Below are positions 17,680 through 27,414 of a DNA stretch of 64,000 nt, one piece after another. The DNA comes from Pannonibacter carbonis (GTDB lineage: Bacteria > Pseudomonadota > Alphaproteobacteria > Rhizobiales > Stappiaceae). Where the stretch lies: contig NZ_PUDR01000005.1 of assembly GCF_003012935.1 (NCBI RefSeq), positions 186,001-250,000 on the forward strand, written 5' to 3'. Both the position numbers and the translations under genes were made by a program. How positions within the stretch are numbered: position 1 is the first letter of the stretch; each line of letters begins with the position of its first letter. A model generated the notes under the pieces. That model was not told the origin of the DNA and did not search any database. It saw only the letters and a list, made by a program, of their open reading frames with translations.

Positions 17680-19254
17680 ATGACCGCGAACAGCCCGGCA
17701 GACAAGGCCAGCTCCAAGGACAAGGTATTCATTTTCGACACCACCCTGCGCGACGGTGAACAGTCGCCCGGCGCCTCCATGACCCTGGAGGAAAAGCTGC
17801 AGGTGGCCGAACTCCTCGACGACATGGGCGTCGACATCATCGAAGCCGGTTTCCCGATTGCCTCCAACGGCGACTTCGAGGCGGTGCGCGAGATTGCCAA
17901 GCGTTCGAAGAACTCGGTGATCGCCGGCCTCGCCCGTGCCATCCACGCCGACATCGACCGTTGCGGCGAAGCCGTCCGTCATGCCGACAAGGGCCGCATC
18001 CACACCTTCGTCTCCACCTCGCCGATCCATCTGAAGTTCCAGATGAACAAGTCCGAGGACGAAGTCCTGGCCATCATCGCCGACACGGTCACCCGCGCCC
18101 GCAACCTGATCGATGACGTCGAATGGTCCGCCATGGACGCCACCCGCACGCCGATCGAATATCTCTGCCGCACCGTCGAGGCCGCGATCAAGGCCGGCGC
18201 GACCACGATCAACCTGCCCGACACCGTCGGCTATGCAACGCCGGACGAGTACAAGTCGATGTTCATGGAGATCCGCAACCGGGTCCCGAATGCCGACAAG
18301 GCGATCTTCTCCGTGCACTGCCACGACGACCTCGGCCTTGCGGTCGCCAACTCGCTGGCCGGTGTGGCGGGCGGCGCGCGCCAGATCGAATGCACCATCA
18401 ACGGTCTCGGCGAGCGCGCAGGCAATGCCGCGCTGGAAGAGATCGTCATGGCGATCCGCACCCGCTCCGACGTGCTGCCCTACACCTGCGACGTCCAGCC
18501 GAAGTTCATGACCCGCGCGTCCAAGCTCGTGTCGGCCGTCTCCGGCTTCCCGGTGCAGTACAACAAGGCCATCGTCGGCAAGAACGCCTTCGCCCATGAA
18601 AGCGGCATCCACCAGGATGGCATGCTCAAGAACGCCGAAACCTACGAGATCATGCGTCCGGAAGACGTCGGCGTGAAGGCCACCTCGCTGGTCATGGGCA
18701 AGCACTCCGGCCGCCATGCCTTCAAGGACAAGCTGAAGGATCTGGGCTACGAACTGGGCGACAACGCCCTGCAGGAAGCCTTCCGCCGCTTCAAGGACCT
18801 CGCCGACCGCAAGAAGAACGTCTATGACGAGGACATCGAAGCCTTGGTCGAGGACGAGATCGCAACCGCTGGCGAAGGCGCCAAGGTGATCGCGCTCACC
18901 GTCATCGCCGGCACGGGCGGCCCGCAGAAGGCCATCCTGACGATGGACATCAACGGCCGCCACGAAACCAAGGAAGCCACCGGCGACGGTCCGGTCGATG
19001 CGCTGTTCAAGGCCATCCGCGCCATTTGCCCGCACACGGCCACCCTGTCGCTGTACCAGGTTCATGCCGTGACCGAAGGCACTGATGCGCAGGCGGAAGT
19101 CTCCGTCCGCCTTGAAGCCAACGGCCGCATCGCCACAGGCAAGGGTGCCGACACGGACACGCTGGTCGCCTCTGCCCGCGCTTATGTCGCCGCCATGAAC
19201 AAGCTCAACCTGCGCCAGCAGTCGACCAACCCGGGCGCACTGATGGCCGGCTGA
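17680..19254 (+). CDS. leuA: 2-isopropylmalate synthase
   Basis: LeuA condenses acetyl-CoA with 2-oxoisovalerate, the first step of leucine synthesis. The 524-residue protein has the catalytic barrel opening FDTTLRDGEQSPGASM (residues ~18-33), the metal-binding HCHDDLGLA, NGLGERAGNAALEE, and the C-terminal LeuA allosteric domain (from ~390) that binds leucine. AAGGGAAGG precedes the ATG. Control is expected at two levels: feedback by leucine on the protein and the leucine-rich leader peptide upstream. Confidence 0.97.
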   Translation: MTANSPADKASSKDKVFIFDTTLRDGEQSPGASMTLEEKLQVAELLDDMGVDIIEAGFPIASNGDFEAVREIAKRSKNSVIAGLARAIHADIDRCGEAVRHADKGRIHTFVSTSPIHLKFQMNKSEDEVLAIIADTVTRARNLIDDVEWSAMDATRTPIEYLCRTVEAAIKAGATTINLPDTVGYATPDEYKSMFMEIRNRVPNADKAIFSVHCHDDLGLAVANSLAGVAGGARQIECTINGLGERAGNAALEEIVMAIRTRSDVLPYTCDVQPKFMTRASKLVSAVSGFPVQYNKAIVGKNAFAHESGIHQDGMLKNAETYEIMRPEDVGVKATSLVMGKHSGRHAFKDKLKDLGYELGDNALQEAFRRFKDLADRKKNVYDEDIEALVEDEIATAGEGAKVIALTVIAGTGGPQKAILTMDINGRHETKEATGDGPVDALFKAIRAICPHTATLSLYQVHAVTEGTDAQAEVSVRLEANGRIATGKGADTDTLVASARAYVAAMNKLNLRQQSTNPGALMAG

Positions 19255-19328
19255 ACCGGCAGAGGTACTTCGTAACAATCAAGGGCCGGGCAAGTGCCCG
19301 GCCTGAGGTTGATGACAAACCCTCTATC

Positions 19329-19457
19329 GTCATCCCGGCCGCAGCGAAGCGGAGATCCGGGACCGGAGAGCCGAGATCTCTCCGGGTTTAACTGACTGAA
19401 TGATAGAGGCCTCGACTCCCCGGTCCCGGCTCGGCGCTGCGCTTGGCCGGGATGACG
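19329..19457. repeat. REP-like extragenic palindromic element, copy 3
   Basis: GTCATCCCGGCCGCAGCG...GGGACCGGAGAGCC at the left is the inverted counterpart of CCGGTCCCGGCTCGGCG...GGCCGGGATGAC at the right. It is the best-preserved copy of the family also present at 6549-6763 and 7554-7681. It fills the gap after leuA. Confidence 0.75.
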
Positions 19458-19488
19458 GCGGTGAGGTCGAGGTTTGTAAGCAGTCTGA

Positions 19489-19516
19489 GGCCGGGGGCAC
19501 AAGCCCCCGGCCTTTT
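19489..19516 (+). terminator. Strong intrinsic terminator behind the leuA region
   Basis: GGCCGGGGGC (19489-19498), loop ACAA and GCCCCCGGCC (19503-19512) form a perfect 10-bp stem followed by TTTT. A nearer hairpin, GGCCGGGCA/TGCCCGGCC at 19284-19303, lacks a T-run, so this one likely ends the leuA message. Confidence 0.8.
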
Positions 19517-19599
19517 GTGTTCGCTGCCCGCGGTTTTCCGTTGCTCTTTGGTCCGGCTTTCGGATCGTATGGATGTCGACAGCCAGCAAGGGGCCAGCC

Positions 19600-19944
19600 G
19601 TGATTGCCGTGATCTTTGAAGTCGAGCCACACGCCGAGCATGTGGCGGCCTATTTCGACCTCGCCGGCGCGCTGAAGAGCGAGCTTGTCAAGATCGACGG
19701 CTTCATCTCGGTCGAGCGCTTCGAAAGCGTGACAACGCCGGGCAAGTTCGTCTCGCTGTCGTTCTGGCGCGATGAGGCGGCACTCGCCGAGTGGCGCCGG
19801 CTGGCGCAGCACCGTTCGGCGCAAAAGGCTGGACGGGAGATGATGTTCGCAGGCTACCGGTTGCGCGTCGCCGCCGTTCTGCGGGACTATGGCCTTACCG
19901 AGCGCGACGAGGCCCCCGACGACAGCCGCAGGCTCAATGGCTGA
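19600..19944 (+). CDS. Antibiotic biosynthesis monooxygenase (ABM)-like protein
   Basis: A small ferredoxin-like barrel protein of 114 residues opening VIAVIFEVEPHAEH and containing GFISVERFESVTTPGKFVSLSFWRDEAAL, the usual ABM pattern. Members are heme-degrading or quinone-forming monooxygenases or simply of unknown role; nothing nearby specifies this one. GTG at 19600 has AAGGGG six bases upstream; an in-frame ATG at 19573 (123 aa) is possible but lacks a clear binding site. It converges on the GNAT gene, 5 bp apart. Confidence 0.82.
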   Translation: MIAVIFEVEPHAEHVAAYFDLAGALKSELVKIDGFISVERFESVTTPGKFVSLSFWRDEAALAEWRRLAQHRSAQKAGREMMFAGYRLRVAAVLRDYGLTERDEAPDDSRRLNG

Positions 19945-19949
19945 CGCTG

Positions 19950-20486
19950 TCAGCCATTGGCAACCAGCCGGCACATGGCCGGGCTCAGCACCTGATAGAT
20001 ATCCCGCGGCATGTCGCGGATGCGGCGGCGTTCGCGAAAGGTCATGCCGGCCAGTTCCAGCACTCGCCGCGCCCGCGTGTGGTCACTGCGGGCGAAGCTG
20101 ATCAGGTGGCTGTAGTAGGTGTTGTCGAAAAACCAGCGCACCAGCGCCGGTGCCAGCTCGCGCGCATAGCCCTTGCCCCAATGCTCCCGCGCGATGACGA
20201 TTTCCATCTCGATTTCAGACGTTTCCTCAAACGGCTGGAACCCGGCACGGCCGACGAATTCACCCTCGCGGGACAGGATTTTCCACATTCCGAAGCCCTG
20301 CAGCGCATGGCCGGTGACATAATCAACCAATCGGCTGGCCAGCCGCGCAGGGTCCCAGGCGGAGGCATCCCCGTCGAGGTAGCGGTTGACTTCCGGATCA
20401 CCATGCAATGCCTGGAGTGCGGGGAGATCGTTTTGTGAAAAGGCGATGGCCCGGAGCTGCCGGGACGCCAGAACAGTTTCCTGCAT
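19950..20486 (-). CDS. GNAT acetyltransferase (RimJ/RimL-like)
   Basis: A 178-residue GNAT with LRAIAFSQNDLPALQALHGDPEV at the start, the acetyl-CoA loop HWGKGYARELAPALVRW and a C-terminal RARRVLELAGMTF, the arrangement of ribosomal-protein N-acetyltransferases and many general acetyltransferases. The substrate is unknown. The start at 20486 is chosen because GAGGGG lies 7 nt upstream; longer starts are possible. Confidence 0.83.
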   Translation of the reverse strand: MQETVLASRQLRAIAFSQNDLPALQALHGDPEVNRYLDGDASAWDPARLASRLVDYVTGHALQGFGMWKILSREGEFVGRAGFQPFEETSEIEMEIVIAREHWGKGYARELAPALVRWFFDNTYYSHLISFARSDHTRARRVLELAGMTFRERRRIRDMPRDIYQVLSPAMCRLVANG

Positions 20487-20622
20487 GCCCATACCCCTCG
20501 TTTGGACGCTCGCTTGATGGCTCAAACGGCAACCTGGAGATAGCTGGGGAATGTGCGTATACAAGGGCATGCGGAAGGCAAAAGGCGGAAAAGTTTGCGG
20601 CCCGACGCTGCGACAGTTTACA

Positions 20623-21576
20623 CTACCAAGCGCTATGCGTCTGAATAAATTGTTCTTTTTCCGTCAGAACTGACGGATCAAGCCGAACCCAATCGCCAAG
20701 CTGGCCCCGGAAAAACGTCTCCTGCCGTTTCGCGTACTGCCGCGTTGCCACCACCAGTTGCTGCTTCGCCTCCTCAGGATCGAGATGCCCAGCGGCCCAG
20801 GCGCTGATCTCGCGAATGCCAATGGCCCGCATCGCAGGCAGCGTGTCTGGTAGATCCAGCGCAAGAAGCGAGCGCACTTCCTCCACGCCCTCTGGCACCA
20901 GCATCATCCGGGCGCGTTGCGCGATGCGCGCGTGGAGCCAGGCTCGGGGCGGAGCCAGCACAACGGATGCAAACGTTCCAGGTTCCAGCACTGGCGCGCC
21001 GGGCTTGTCCGCCTGCCAGCTCGCCAGCGTCCGGCCGGATGACAAAACCACCTCAAGCGCCCGGGTCAGTCGCTGCAGATCGATCAGCCGATTGGCCGCG
21101 TCAGGATCAAGCGGCAGAAGTGCAGCCTTGACCGCTTCTACGCCGCCCTCCTCCGCAAGCAGCCGGCATCGGGCGCGGACATCAGCGGCAACGTCCGGCA
21201 CCTCGGCAAACCCGTGTGTCAGCGCCCTGAAATACAATCCGGTGCCTCCCACAATGATCGGACGCAGTCCCGCTGCCTTCGCCTCGGCCAGGCATTGCGC
21301 CACACGCTTGAGCCAGGCTCCGGTGGAGAACGCCTCGGACGAAGGCAGCACACCATAGAGCCAGTGCGGAACCCGAGCCTCGTCGCTGGTATCGGGACGC
21401 GCCGTGACAAGCCGCAGTTCGCGATAGAGCTGCATGGAATCCGCATTGATGACCACGCCATTCGTCCGTTCGGCCAGCTCAATAGCCAGGGCAGACTTGC
21501 CGCTGGCGGTCGGCCCGGCTATCAGGATCGCGCCAGTCGCATCTGCTGTGCTGCTTCCGCCGAAAGGTTTGTCCAT
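20623..21576 (-). CDS. miaA: tRNA dimethylallyltransferase
   Basis: MiaA adds the dimethylallyl group to A37 of tRNAs reading UNN codons. The 317 residues contain the P-loop GPTASGKS (21-28), INADSMQLYRELR, GGTGLYFRALTHG, and the C-terminal RQYAKRQETFFRGQ tRNA-binding helix. The likely start ATG at 21576 overlaps the serB ATG at 21575 on the other strand (both in CATG); a GTG at 21612 would lengthen the overlap. A binding site for MiaA is poor. In many relatives miaA sits directly ahead of ilvB; here they are 20 kb apart. Confidence 0.95.
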   Translation of the reverse strand: MDKPFGGSSTADATGAILIAGPTASGKSALAIELAERTNGVVINADSMQLYRELRLVTARPDTSDEARVPHWLYGVLPSSEAFSTGAWLKRVAQCLAEAKAAGLRPIIVGGTGLYFRALTHGFAEVPDVAADVRARCRLLAEEGGVEAVKAALLPLDPDAANRLIDLQRLTRALEVVLSSGRTLASWQADKPGAPVLEPGTFASVVLAPPRAWLHARIAQRARMMLVPEGVEEVRSLLALDLPDTLPAMRAIGIREISAWAAGHLDPEEAKQQLVVATRQYAKRQETFFRGQLGDWVRLDPSVLTEKEQFIQTHSAW

Positions 21577-22465
21577 GTCCCTGGTTGCCACGCTCGTTTC
21601 CAATCCGGCCACGCCGGCACTTGATGATCAGGTCGTCGCCAGGGCCTCTGCCGCCGTTGGCGCACTTGCGCCGGCCAGATGGCTTGCTGCTGGCATCGCT
21701 GCCGATCTTGATGTTGATGCCGCGCTGTCCGCAACTGAGGCAGACGCACGCCTGCGCGATCTTCTGGCTGATCTGGCGATTGATGTCCATGTGCAGCCGA
21801 TTGAGGGCCGACGCAAGCGTCTGCTGATCGCCGATATGGATTCGACGATGATCGGCCAGGAATGTATCGACGAACTGGCAGCTGAGGTCGGGCTGAAGGA
21901 CCACGTTGCAGAGATCACCGAGCGGGCGATGCGCGGTGAACTGGAGTTCGAGCCAGCCCTGCGAGAGCGGGTGGCCCTCCTGAAAGACCTGCCGCTGGAC
22001 GCAGTGACCCGGGTTCTCGACACCCGCATCACCCTGACGCCGGGTGCGCGCGAACTGGTCCGGACCATGCGGGCGCACGGCGCCTACTGCGCGCTGGTCT
22101 CGGGCGGCTTCACGCTGTTCACCGGCCCCGTTGGCGAGCGGATCGGCTTCAACGAGAACCGCGCCAATATTCTGGAAGTTGCCGATGGCAAGCTGGCTGG
22201 TGTGGTGCGGGAGCCGATCCTCGGGCGCGAAGCCAAGCGGGAACGACTGGAGCAGCTCACCGAGGAACTCGGCCTGTCGATGAACGACACCTTGGCCGTC
22301 GGTGATGGGGCAAATGATCTGGCGATGATCGCCCGTGCCGGGCTCGGAGTGGCCTATCATGCCAAGCCAAAGGTCGCAGCGGAGGCTGATGCCCGGGTTG
22401 ACCACGGCGACCTGACTGCGCTGCTCTACTTCCAGGGTTATTCTGCCTCAGACTTTTCGGTCTGA
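21575..22465 (+). CDS. serB: Phosphoserine phosphatase
   Basis: SerB releases serine from phosphoserine, the last step of serine synthesis. The 296-residue HAD hydrolase shows DMDSTMIGQE with nucleophile Asp87 and Asp89, LVSGGFTLFTGP, and the Mg-binding GDGANDLAM. The ~80 N-terminal residues are the usual extra ACT-like region. AAAGG precedes the ATG at 21575. It is divergent from miaA with overlapping start codons, so each promoter must lie in the other gene's coding sequence. Confidence 0.95.
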   Translation: MSLVATLVSNPATPALDDQVVARASAAVGALAPARWLAAGIAADLDVDAALSATEADARLRDLLADLAIDVHVQPIEGRRKRLLIADMDSTMIGQECIDELAAEVGLKDHVAEITERAMRGELEFEPALRERVALLKDLPLDAVTRVLDTRITLTPGARELVRTMRAHGAYCALVSGGFTLFTGPVGERIGFNENRANILEVADGKLAGVVREPILGREAKRERLEQLTEELGLSMNDTLAVGDGANDLAMIARAGLGVAYHAKPKVAAEADARVDHGDLTALLYFQGYSASDFSV

Positions 22466-22483
22466 GGCCGGACCGCACCCTGA

Positions 22484-25400
22484 TCAGCTGCCTGCAACGA
22501 CTGGCGCTCCGAAGCTCTGGACGCTCATCCCCATGACTTCCTGCTGCATCAGAAGAGTTGTTGCCTGTTGCGCCGGCATTGGCCGGCCGGTGTAGTAGCC
22601 CTGCGCCTGGGTGCAGCCCTCGGCCTTCAAAGCGAGCAGTTGTTCTTCGCTTTCGACACCTTCGGCCGTTGTCGCGATGCCGAGGCTCGTGCAAAGACCG
22701 GTTACCGCGCGCACGACGGCAAGTTTGTCATCCCCCTTGTTGAGATCCTGGACGAAAGCGCGGTCGATCTTGACCTTGTCGAAGCGGAACTTGCGCAGAT
22801 AGCTGAGCGAAGAATAGCCCGTGCCGAAATCATCCATTGCGATGCGGACACCAAGCCGCTGCAGATCCGACAGGATCGACAGGGTAGCATCGGTATCCTG
22901 CAACAAGACACCTTCGGTGATTTCGACCTCGAGCCGGTTGGCACTCAGACCTGATGCGCCAAGTGCTGCGATGACCTCCAGAACGAGGGTTTTCGTGCGG
23001 AACTGCACCGGGGAGACATTGACCGCGACGCGAATATGGCTGGGCCACCTGGCTGCCTCCTCGCAGGCCTTTCGCAAGACCCATGTCCCGATGCCGCTGA
23101 TCAGGCCGGTTTCCTCGGCTATTGGAATGAACTCGGCAGGAGAAATGAAGCCCAGACGCGGATGCGGCCAGCGCAGCAAGGCCTCGAAGCCTTCGATCTG
23201 TCCGCCCTGCAGATTGAACAGAGGCTGGAAATGCAGCAGGAACTCGTCATTGGCAAGCGCATGGCGCAAGTCGATTTCCAGTTCCCGGCGCGCCTGGATC
23301 TCCTTGTCCATGGCCCCTTCAAAGAAGCGATGCACGTTGCGGCCATCCTGCTTCGCCCGATATAGCGCCATGTCCGCATGCTTCATCAGGAGATCCGCAT
23401 CATCCCCGTCGACAGGAGCATTTGCGATGCCGATCGAAACGCCGATGAAGATGCAATGACCACTGATGTCGTAGGGCTCGCCAATGGCCGAGATGAACCG
23501 ATCGGCAAGTTCGGCGGCTCGCGTCGGGCTCGACCGGTCAACGAGCAGGACCGCAAATTCATCACCGCCAAGCCGCGCAACATGTCCGCTATCGCCTAGC
23601 TCTTCGCGCAACCGCTCTGCAACGGCAATCAGCAGCCGATCGCCAATGGGATGTCCCAGCGTATCATTGACTGTCTTGAACTGATCAAGGTCGAGATATA
23701 GCAGGGCAGCAGCAGCACCGCTGGTCTGGCAGGCCGCGAGCGTCTCGACCAGTTGCTCACGAAACAGCACCCGGTTCGGCAGGCCAGTCAGCGCATCATG
23801 ATGAGCCAGGTAGGAGATTTTCTCTTCCTGCTTTCGCCGTTCCGTCACGTCCTCATGGACGGCGACAGTCCCGCCCTCCGGCGTAATCGCGGTCGTGACC
23901 ACGATCGTGCGCTCCCCCCTGATGCTGACGATCCGCTGGCTGCTCAGGAAGAAATGTGGATGAAGCTCCGCAGTCCGCTCATTGTCATCAGCCAGCACCA
24001 CCGCGCCATTTTGCTTGCAACGGGCAATGATCACCTGCAAGTCCGTTCCGGGCTGAACATCCTCTTCAGTCAAGCCGAAAAGTGCACGGAAATTACCGTT
24101 TGCAAGAAGGATGCGCTCGTCTGGTCCCGTCAACAGAATACCTTGCGGAATGCTCTCCACTGCCGACTTCAACCGATCGAACTGCTGGCGGACTTCAAGC
24201 CGGGATGCGGCGAGCAGATCCAGCCGGGCCTGTTCGAGTGAGCGCATCAGATTGTCAAAGGAGGTTGCAAGAGAGCCGATTTCATCCGGCCGGCTGAGAA
24301 GCCGTTCGGGCAAGTGATGCGCATAGCCACCTTCGCTGCGCAGCCGGCGGACACAAGCCGTCAGTTTCTCGATGGGCCGGGTGACCAGCGCCCCGAATGC
24401 CAGGACGGCGGCAATACAGGCAAGGGCGGCGAAAGTGGCAACGCCGATAATCGTGACCAGGCTGCTATCGATTTTCTGCGAAATCCGTTCGACAGAATCC
24501 TGATTTTCAAGCTTCGCCCAGATCGCAAGTTTCTGCAGCATTTTCGACAGGCGGTACTCGTTCAGCCGCAGCAGGCGCGTCGTCGTCAGCACCCGCTCGC
24601 CGATGTGGACGTTCTGCATCAGCACATCCCGCAGACCATTCATGCCGATGAGTTCATCGGATATCCGGGACAGGATCTCTTCCAGATGCTGCACAAACTC
24701 AGACTGGCCGCGGCTCTTGAGCCAGGGGGTGATCTTGAGGACATGACGGCGCAACGCCGTCAATTCCTCGACCTGCCCCTGAACAACCAGCGCCAGGCTC
24801 TGGCTGCTGGCAGGATAGGCATCCCCCAGCAGGCTGTCCCGCAGCTTCTGGGCATGCAGGCGCAAGTCATAGGATCCGCGCACCAAGGGCCAGTCCCCGA
24901 CAAGGATGGCTCCAAGGCGGAGAAGTTCATTGTCCATGCCCTGCGTCTGCCGGAACACGCGTTCCGCATCGTCGAGGCTGCCGCTGATCGTCTTGTCGCT
25001 CTGCTCCAGCAGTCCGGCGACAGCGATATCTAGACGCGTCAGGCTGAACCGGATCTCCTCTTCCGCTCGCAGCAGGCGTTCGCGGTTGGTTTGCCGTGCT
25101 TCGCAGACATTGATGATCTGACGCTGGATCCCGACGAGTTCGCTCTGCGCGCCGATCAGGTTGCGTCCGAGTTCGTCGAGGCGGACCTTCTCCGCATGGC
25201 TGCGGAAGGCTTCGATATCGGTGAAATCCGCATTGCGCAGCGCAAAGATGGACCGACTGACATCGGCTCCCGTCCGGTTGAAACACTCATCGATAAGGTT
25301 GCGCGACAGGGAGTTGACGTGCTGCAGAGCCGCAGAGGCCCGCAAGGCGTCCGTATAGAGCGGCCCTGTCGTCTCGTTGATCAGGCGGATGCCATGCGAG

Positions 25401-25534
25401 ACCGCAAGAATCTGCTGTGTGCTGACCACGCCAAGCGTTCCGATGAGCAGGACAAGGACAGCCCCGATGGCAGTCATGACCACCCGCAGCCTCTTCGCCC
25501 GTGGCAAGCTCAGCTTTGGCACACCAAAAAACAT
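22484..25534 (-). CDS. Membrane sensor with HAMP, PAS, GGDEF and EAL domains
   Basis: A 1016-residue c-di-GMP protein. Order: TM1 about 18-40, a ~315-residue helical periplasmic sensor, TM2 about 358-383, HAMP ~384-435, PAS ~452-565, GGDEF ~575-740 with intact GGDEF (656-660), and EAL ~750-1000 with EALLR (784-788) and DDFGTGYSSL. Both the cyclase and phosphodiesterase motifs are complete, so it could be bifunctional. The periplasmic part has no recognised ligand. GGGA lies 7 nt before the ATG. It is transcribed alone, opposite to serB. Confidence 0.93.
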   Translation of the reverse strand: MFFGVPKLSLPRAKRLRVVMTAIGAVLVLLIGTLGVVSTQQILAVSHGIRLINETTGPLYTDALRASAALQHVNSLSRNLIDECFNRTGADVSRSIFALRNADFTDIEAFRSHAEKVRLDELGRNLIGAQSELVGIQRQIINVCEARQTNRERLLRAEEEIRFSLTRLDIAVAGLLEQSDKTISGSLDDAERVFRQTQGMDNELLRLGAILVGDWPLVRGSYDLRLHAQKLRDSLLGDAYPASSQSLALVVQGQVEELTALRRHVLKITPWLKSRGQSEFVQHLEEILSRISDELIGMNGLRDVLMQNVHIGERVLTTTRLLRLNEYRLSKMLQKLAIWAKLENQDSVERISQKIDSSLVTIIGVATFAALACIAAVLAFGALVTRPIEKLTACVRRLRSEGGYAHHLPERLLSRPDEIGSLATSFDNLMRSLEQARLDLLAASRLEVRQQFDRLKSAVESIPQGILLTGPDERILLANGNFRALFGLTEEDVQPGTDLQVIIARCKQNGAVVLADDNERTAELHPHFFLSSQRIVSIRGERTIVVTTAITPEGGTVAVHEDVTERRKQEEKISYLAHHDALTGLPNRVLFREQLVETLAACQTSGAAAALLYLDLDQFKTVNDTLGHPIGDRLLIAVAERLREELGDSGHVARLGGDEFAVLLVDRSSPTRAAELADRFISAIGEPYDISGHCIFIGVSIGIANAPVDGDDADLLMKHADMALYRAKQDGRNVHRFFEGAMDKEIQARRELEIDLRHALANDEFLLHFQPLFNLQGGQIEGFEALLRWPHPRLGFISPAEFIPIAEETGLISGIGTWVLRKACEEAARWPSHIRVAVNVSPVQFRTKTLVLEVIAALGASGLSANRLEVEITEGVLLQDTDATLSILSDLQRLGVRIAMDDFGTGYSSLSYLRKFRFDKVKIDRAFVQDLNKGDDKLAVVRAVTGLCTSLGIATTAEGVESEEQLLALKAEGCTQAQGYYTGRPMPAQQATTLLMQQEVMGMSVQSFGAPVVAGS

Positions 25535-25731
25535 TCAGTCGTCCCACCATGCCATGCGCGCGCCAACTCGGATCGAGCGGGCCGCCCAGGCATTCCCTTT
25601 GGCCCTCTCCTTCGCCCGGAGAGGCATAACCAGAGGCAAGAATAGCCCGACTTGCTATAATTTCCGTAAAGGACCACCGGGAATAGTGACGATATACTTT
25701 ATTAACCCTGAGGCATAATTCGGAAAAATGT

Positions 25732-25761
25732 AATAAAAAAGAAAGAGAGCGAAGCTTTCGC
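25732..25761 (-). terminator. Terminator of the hflKC-degP operon
   Basis: Read on the minus strand, GCGAA-AGC-TTCGC (25761-25749) is followed by a pyrimidine tract ending in TTTTTT. It lies 44 bp after the degP stop. The surrounding 25535-25804 gap is AT-rich and must also hold the promoter of the GGDEF-EAL gene. Confidence 0.6.
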
Positions 25762-25804
25762 CTCGCCCTCCCAAATACCAATCAAATCAACAACGTCCCG
25801 CCGT

Positions 25805-27301
25805 TCACTTGTCCTCGATACGAACCGGCACGAAGCGAAGTTCTCCGGTCGGATTTGCCAGAAGCAGCAAGGCCGACTTACGCCCTTCCTTCTTCAGCTT
25901 TTCAATCTGGGCCAGGACATCCTGCGGTGCTTTCACTGCCTCCTGCGCGACTTCCTTGATCGTGTCACCCGCCTGTACCCGCTTTTCTTCCGCAGCACTG
26001 CCGGGCGTGACTTCAGTCACCACGACGCCTTCAACACCGGCTTCGATCTGGAACTTCTGGCGCAGTTGATCATCCAAGGTGGCCAGCTTCATGCCGAGCA
26101 CTTCGCTGACGACTGCCGGCTCGACTTTGGCCGGCTTGTCTGCATCACCCTCGGTACCAGCTTCGGCCTCTTCAAGACGGCCGAGTGTAACTTTCAGATT
26201 GACCCGCTCTCCCTTGCGCAACACGACCACATCGACAGCCTTGCCGATTGCAGTGTCCGCAACCATTCGCGGCAGGTCACGCATGCTCGGCACTTCGTTG
26301 CCGTCAAACTCGACAATCACATCACCCGGCAGGATTTCGGCAGCAGCCGCCGGACCGTTTTCGGAAACGCCGGCAACAAGCGCACCGATCGCCTTGTCCA
26401 TGCCAAGGCTTTCGGCAATTTCGTCGGTCACTTCCTGGATCCGCACGCCGAGCCAGCCGCGGCGGGTCTCACCAAACTCGCGCAATTGCGCAATAACAGC
26501 TGTGGCCGTCTTCGCCGGGATAGCAAAGCCGATCCCGATCGAGCCGCCCGACGGCGAAATGATCGCCGTGTTGATCCCGATCACATTGCCGGCCATGTCG
26601 AACAGCGGCCCGCCCGAGTTGCCCCGGTTGATCGAGGCATCGGTCTGGATGAAATTGTCATAGGGCCCGGAGTTGATGTCACGATTGCGCGCCGACACGA
26701 TACCGACAGTCACGGTTCCGCCAAGCCCGAACGGGTTGCCGATTGCCATCACCCAGTCGCCGACGCGGATCTTTTCGCTGTCGCCGAAGGCAACGGCGGT
26801 CAGTTCCTTGACCGGCGTGACTTTGAGCACGGCTAGGTCGGTCTTCTCGTCCCGGCCGATAAGCTCTGCCTTCAGCTTCGACCCGTCGTTGAAGTTCGCC
26901 GTGATTTCATCGGCCCCTTCGATGACGTGATTGTTGGTGATGATGATGCCTTCCTTGCCATCGATGACAAAGCCGGATCCCAGCGACTGAACGCGGCGCG
27001 GCTGCCCGTCGCCTTCGCCCTCACCCTGCTGCTGGCGGTTGAAAAACTCCTCGAAAAACTCCTGGAACGGCGAGCCGTCCGGCACTTTGGGCAAAGGAAT
27101 CGAGCGCTGCGCCTTCACAGTCTGCGAGGTGGAGATATTCACCACCGCATCGGCCAGTTTCTCGGCAAGATCTGCGACCGAGGCCGGCCCCTGAACCTGG
27201 GCGAATGCCGGCGGAGCGCCGGCCAGCGAGAACGCGACAATGGCCGCCATCGCGGCCCCTGCCCCACGTGCAATTTGTTTGCGAGCGAACATGAGGGCCA
27301 T
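25805..27301 (-). CDS. DegP/DegQ-type periplasmic serine protease
   Basis: HtrA-family protease that degrades misfolded envelope proteins. The 498 residues carry a signal peptide (ending PPAFA, ~34), the catalytic triad His125 (TNNHVIEGA), Asp155 (KTDLAVL) and Ser229 (NRGNSGGPL), then two PDZ domains from ~290 and ~400. A Gln/Gly/Glu-rich loop (RQQQGEGEGDG) is the usual variable LA loop. ATG at 27301 has AAGGA upstream and starts the signal peptide; longer frames to 27367 do not. It follows hflK-hflC-DUF2065, a common alphaproteobacterial order for membrane protein quality control. Confidence 0.95.
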   Translation of the reverse strand: MALMFARKQIARGAGAAMAAIVAFSLAGAPPAFAQVQGPASVADLAEKLADAVVNISTSQTVKAQRSIPLPKVPDGSPFQEFFEEFFNRQQQGEGEGDGQPRRVQSLGSGFVIDGKEGIIITNNHVIEGADEITANFNDGSKLKAELIGRDEKTDLAVLKVTPVKELTAVAFGDSEKIRVGDWVMAIGNPFGLGGTVTVGIVSARNRDINSGPYDNFIQTDASINRGNSGGPLFDMAGNVIGINTAIISPSGGSIGIGFAIPAKTATAVIAQLREFGETRRGWLGVRIQEVTDEIAESLGMDKAIGALVAGVSENGPAAAAEILPGDVIVEFDGNEVPSMRDLPRMVADTAIGKAVDVVVLRKGERVNLKVTLGRLEEAEAGTEGDADKPAKVEPAVVSEVLGMKLATLDDQLRQKFQIEAGVEGVVVTEVTPGSAAEEKRVQAGDTIKEVAQEAVKAPQDVLAQIEKLKKEGRKSALLLLANPTGELRFVPVRIEDK

Positions 27302-27414
27302 CGGCCTTTGTCCTTCCATCCCAAGAGCTCGTAGCGGCTTCAAGCCACCCGTCTGCACCACATTCATACGACAAAATGGCGGCAGTTCGACATCGCCACC
27401 GCCGCCTTAAAAAA

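Noticed and set aside
19284-19303. GGCCGGGCA/TGCCCGGCC hairpin as the leuA terminator
   Set aside because: The stem is good but no T-run follows; the hairpin at 19489-19516 is better.
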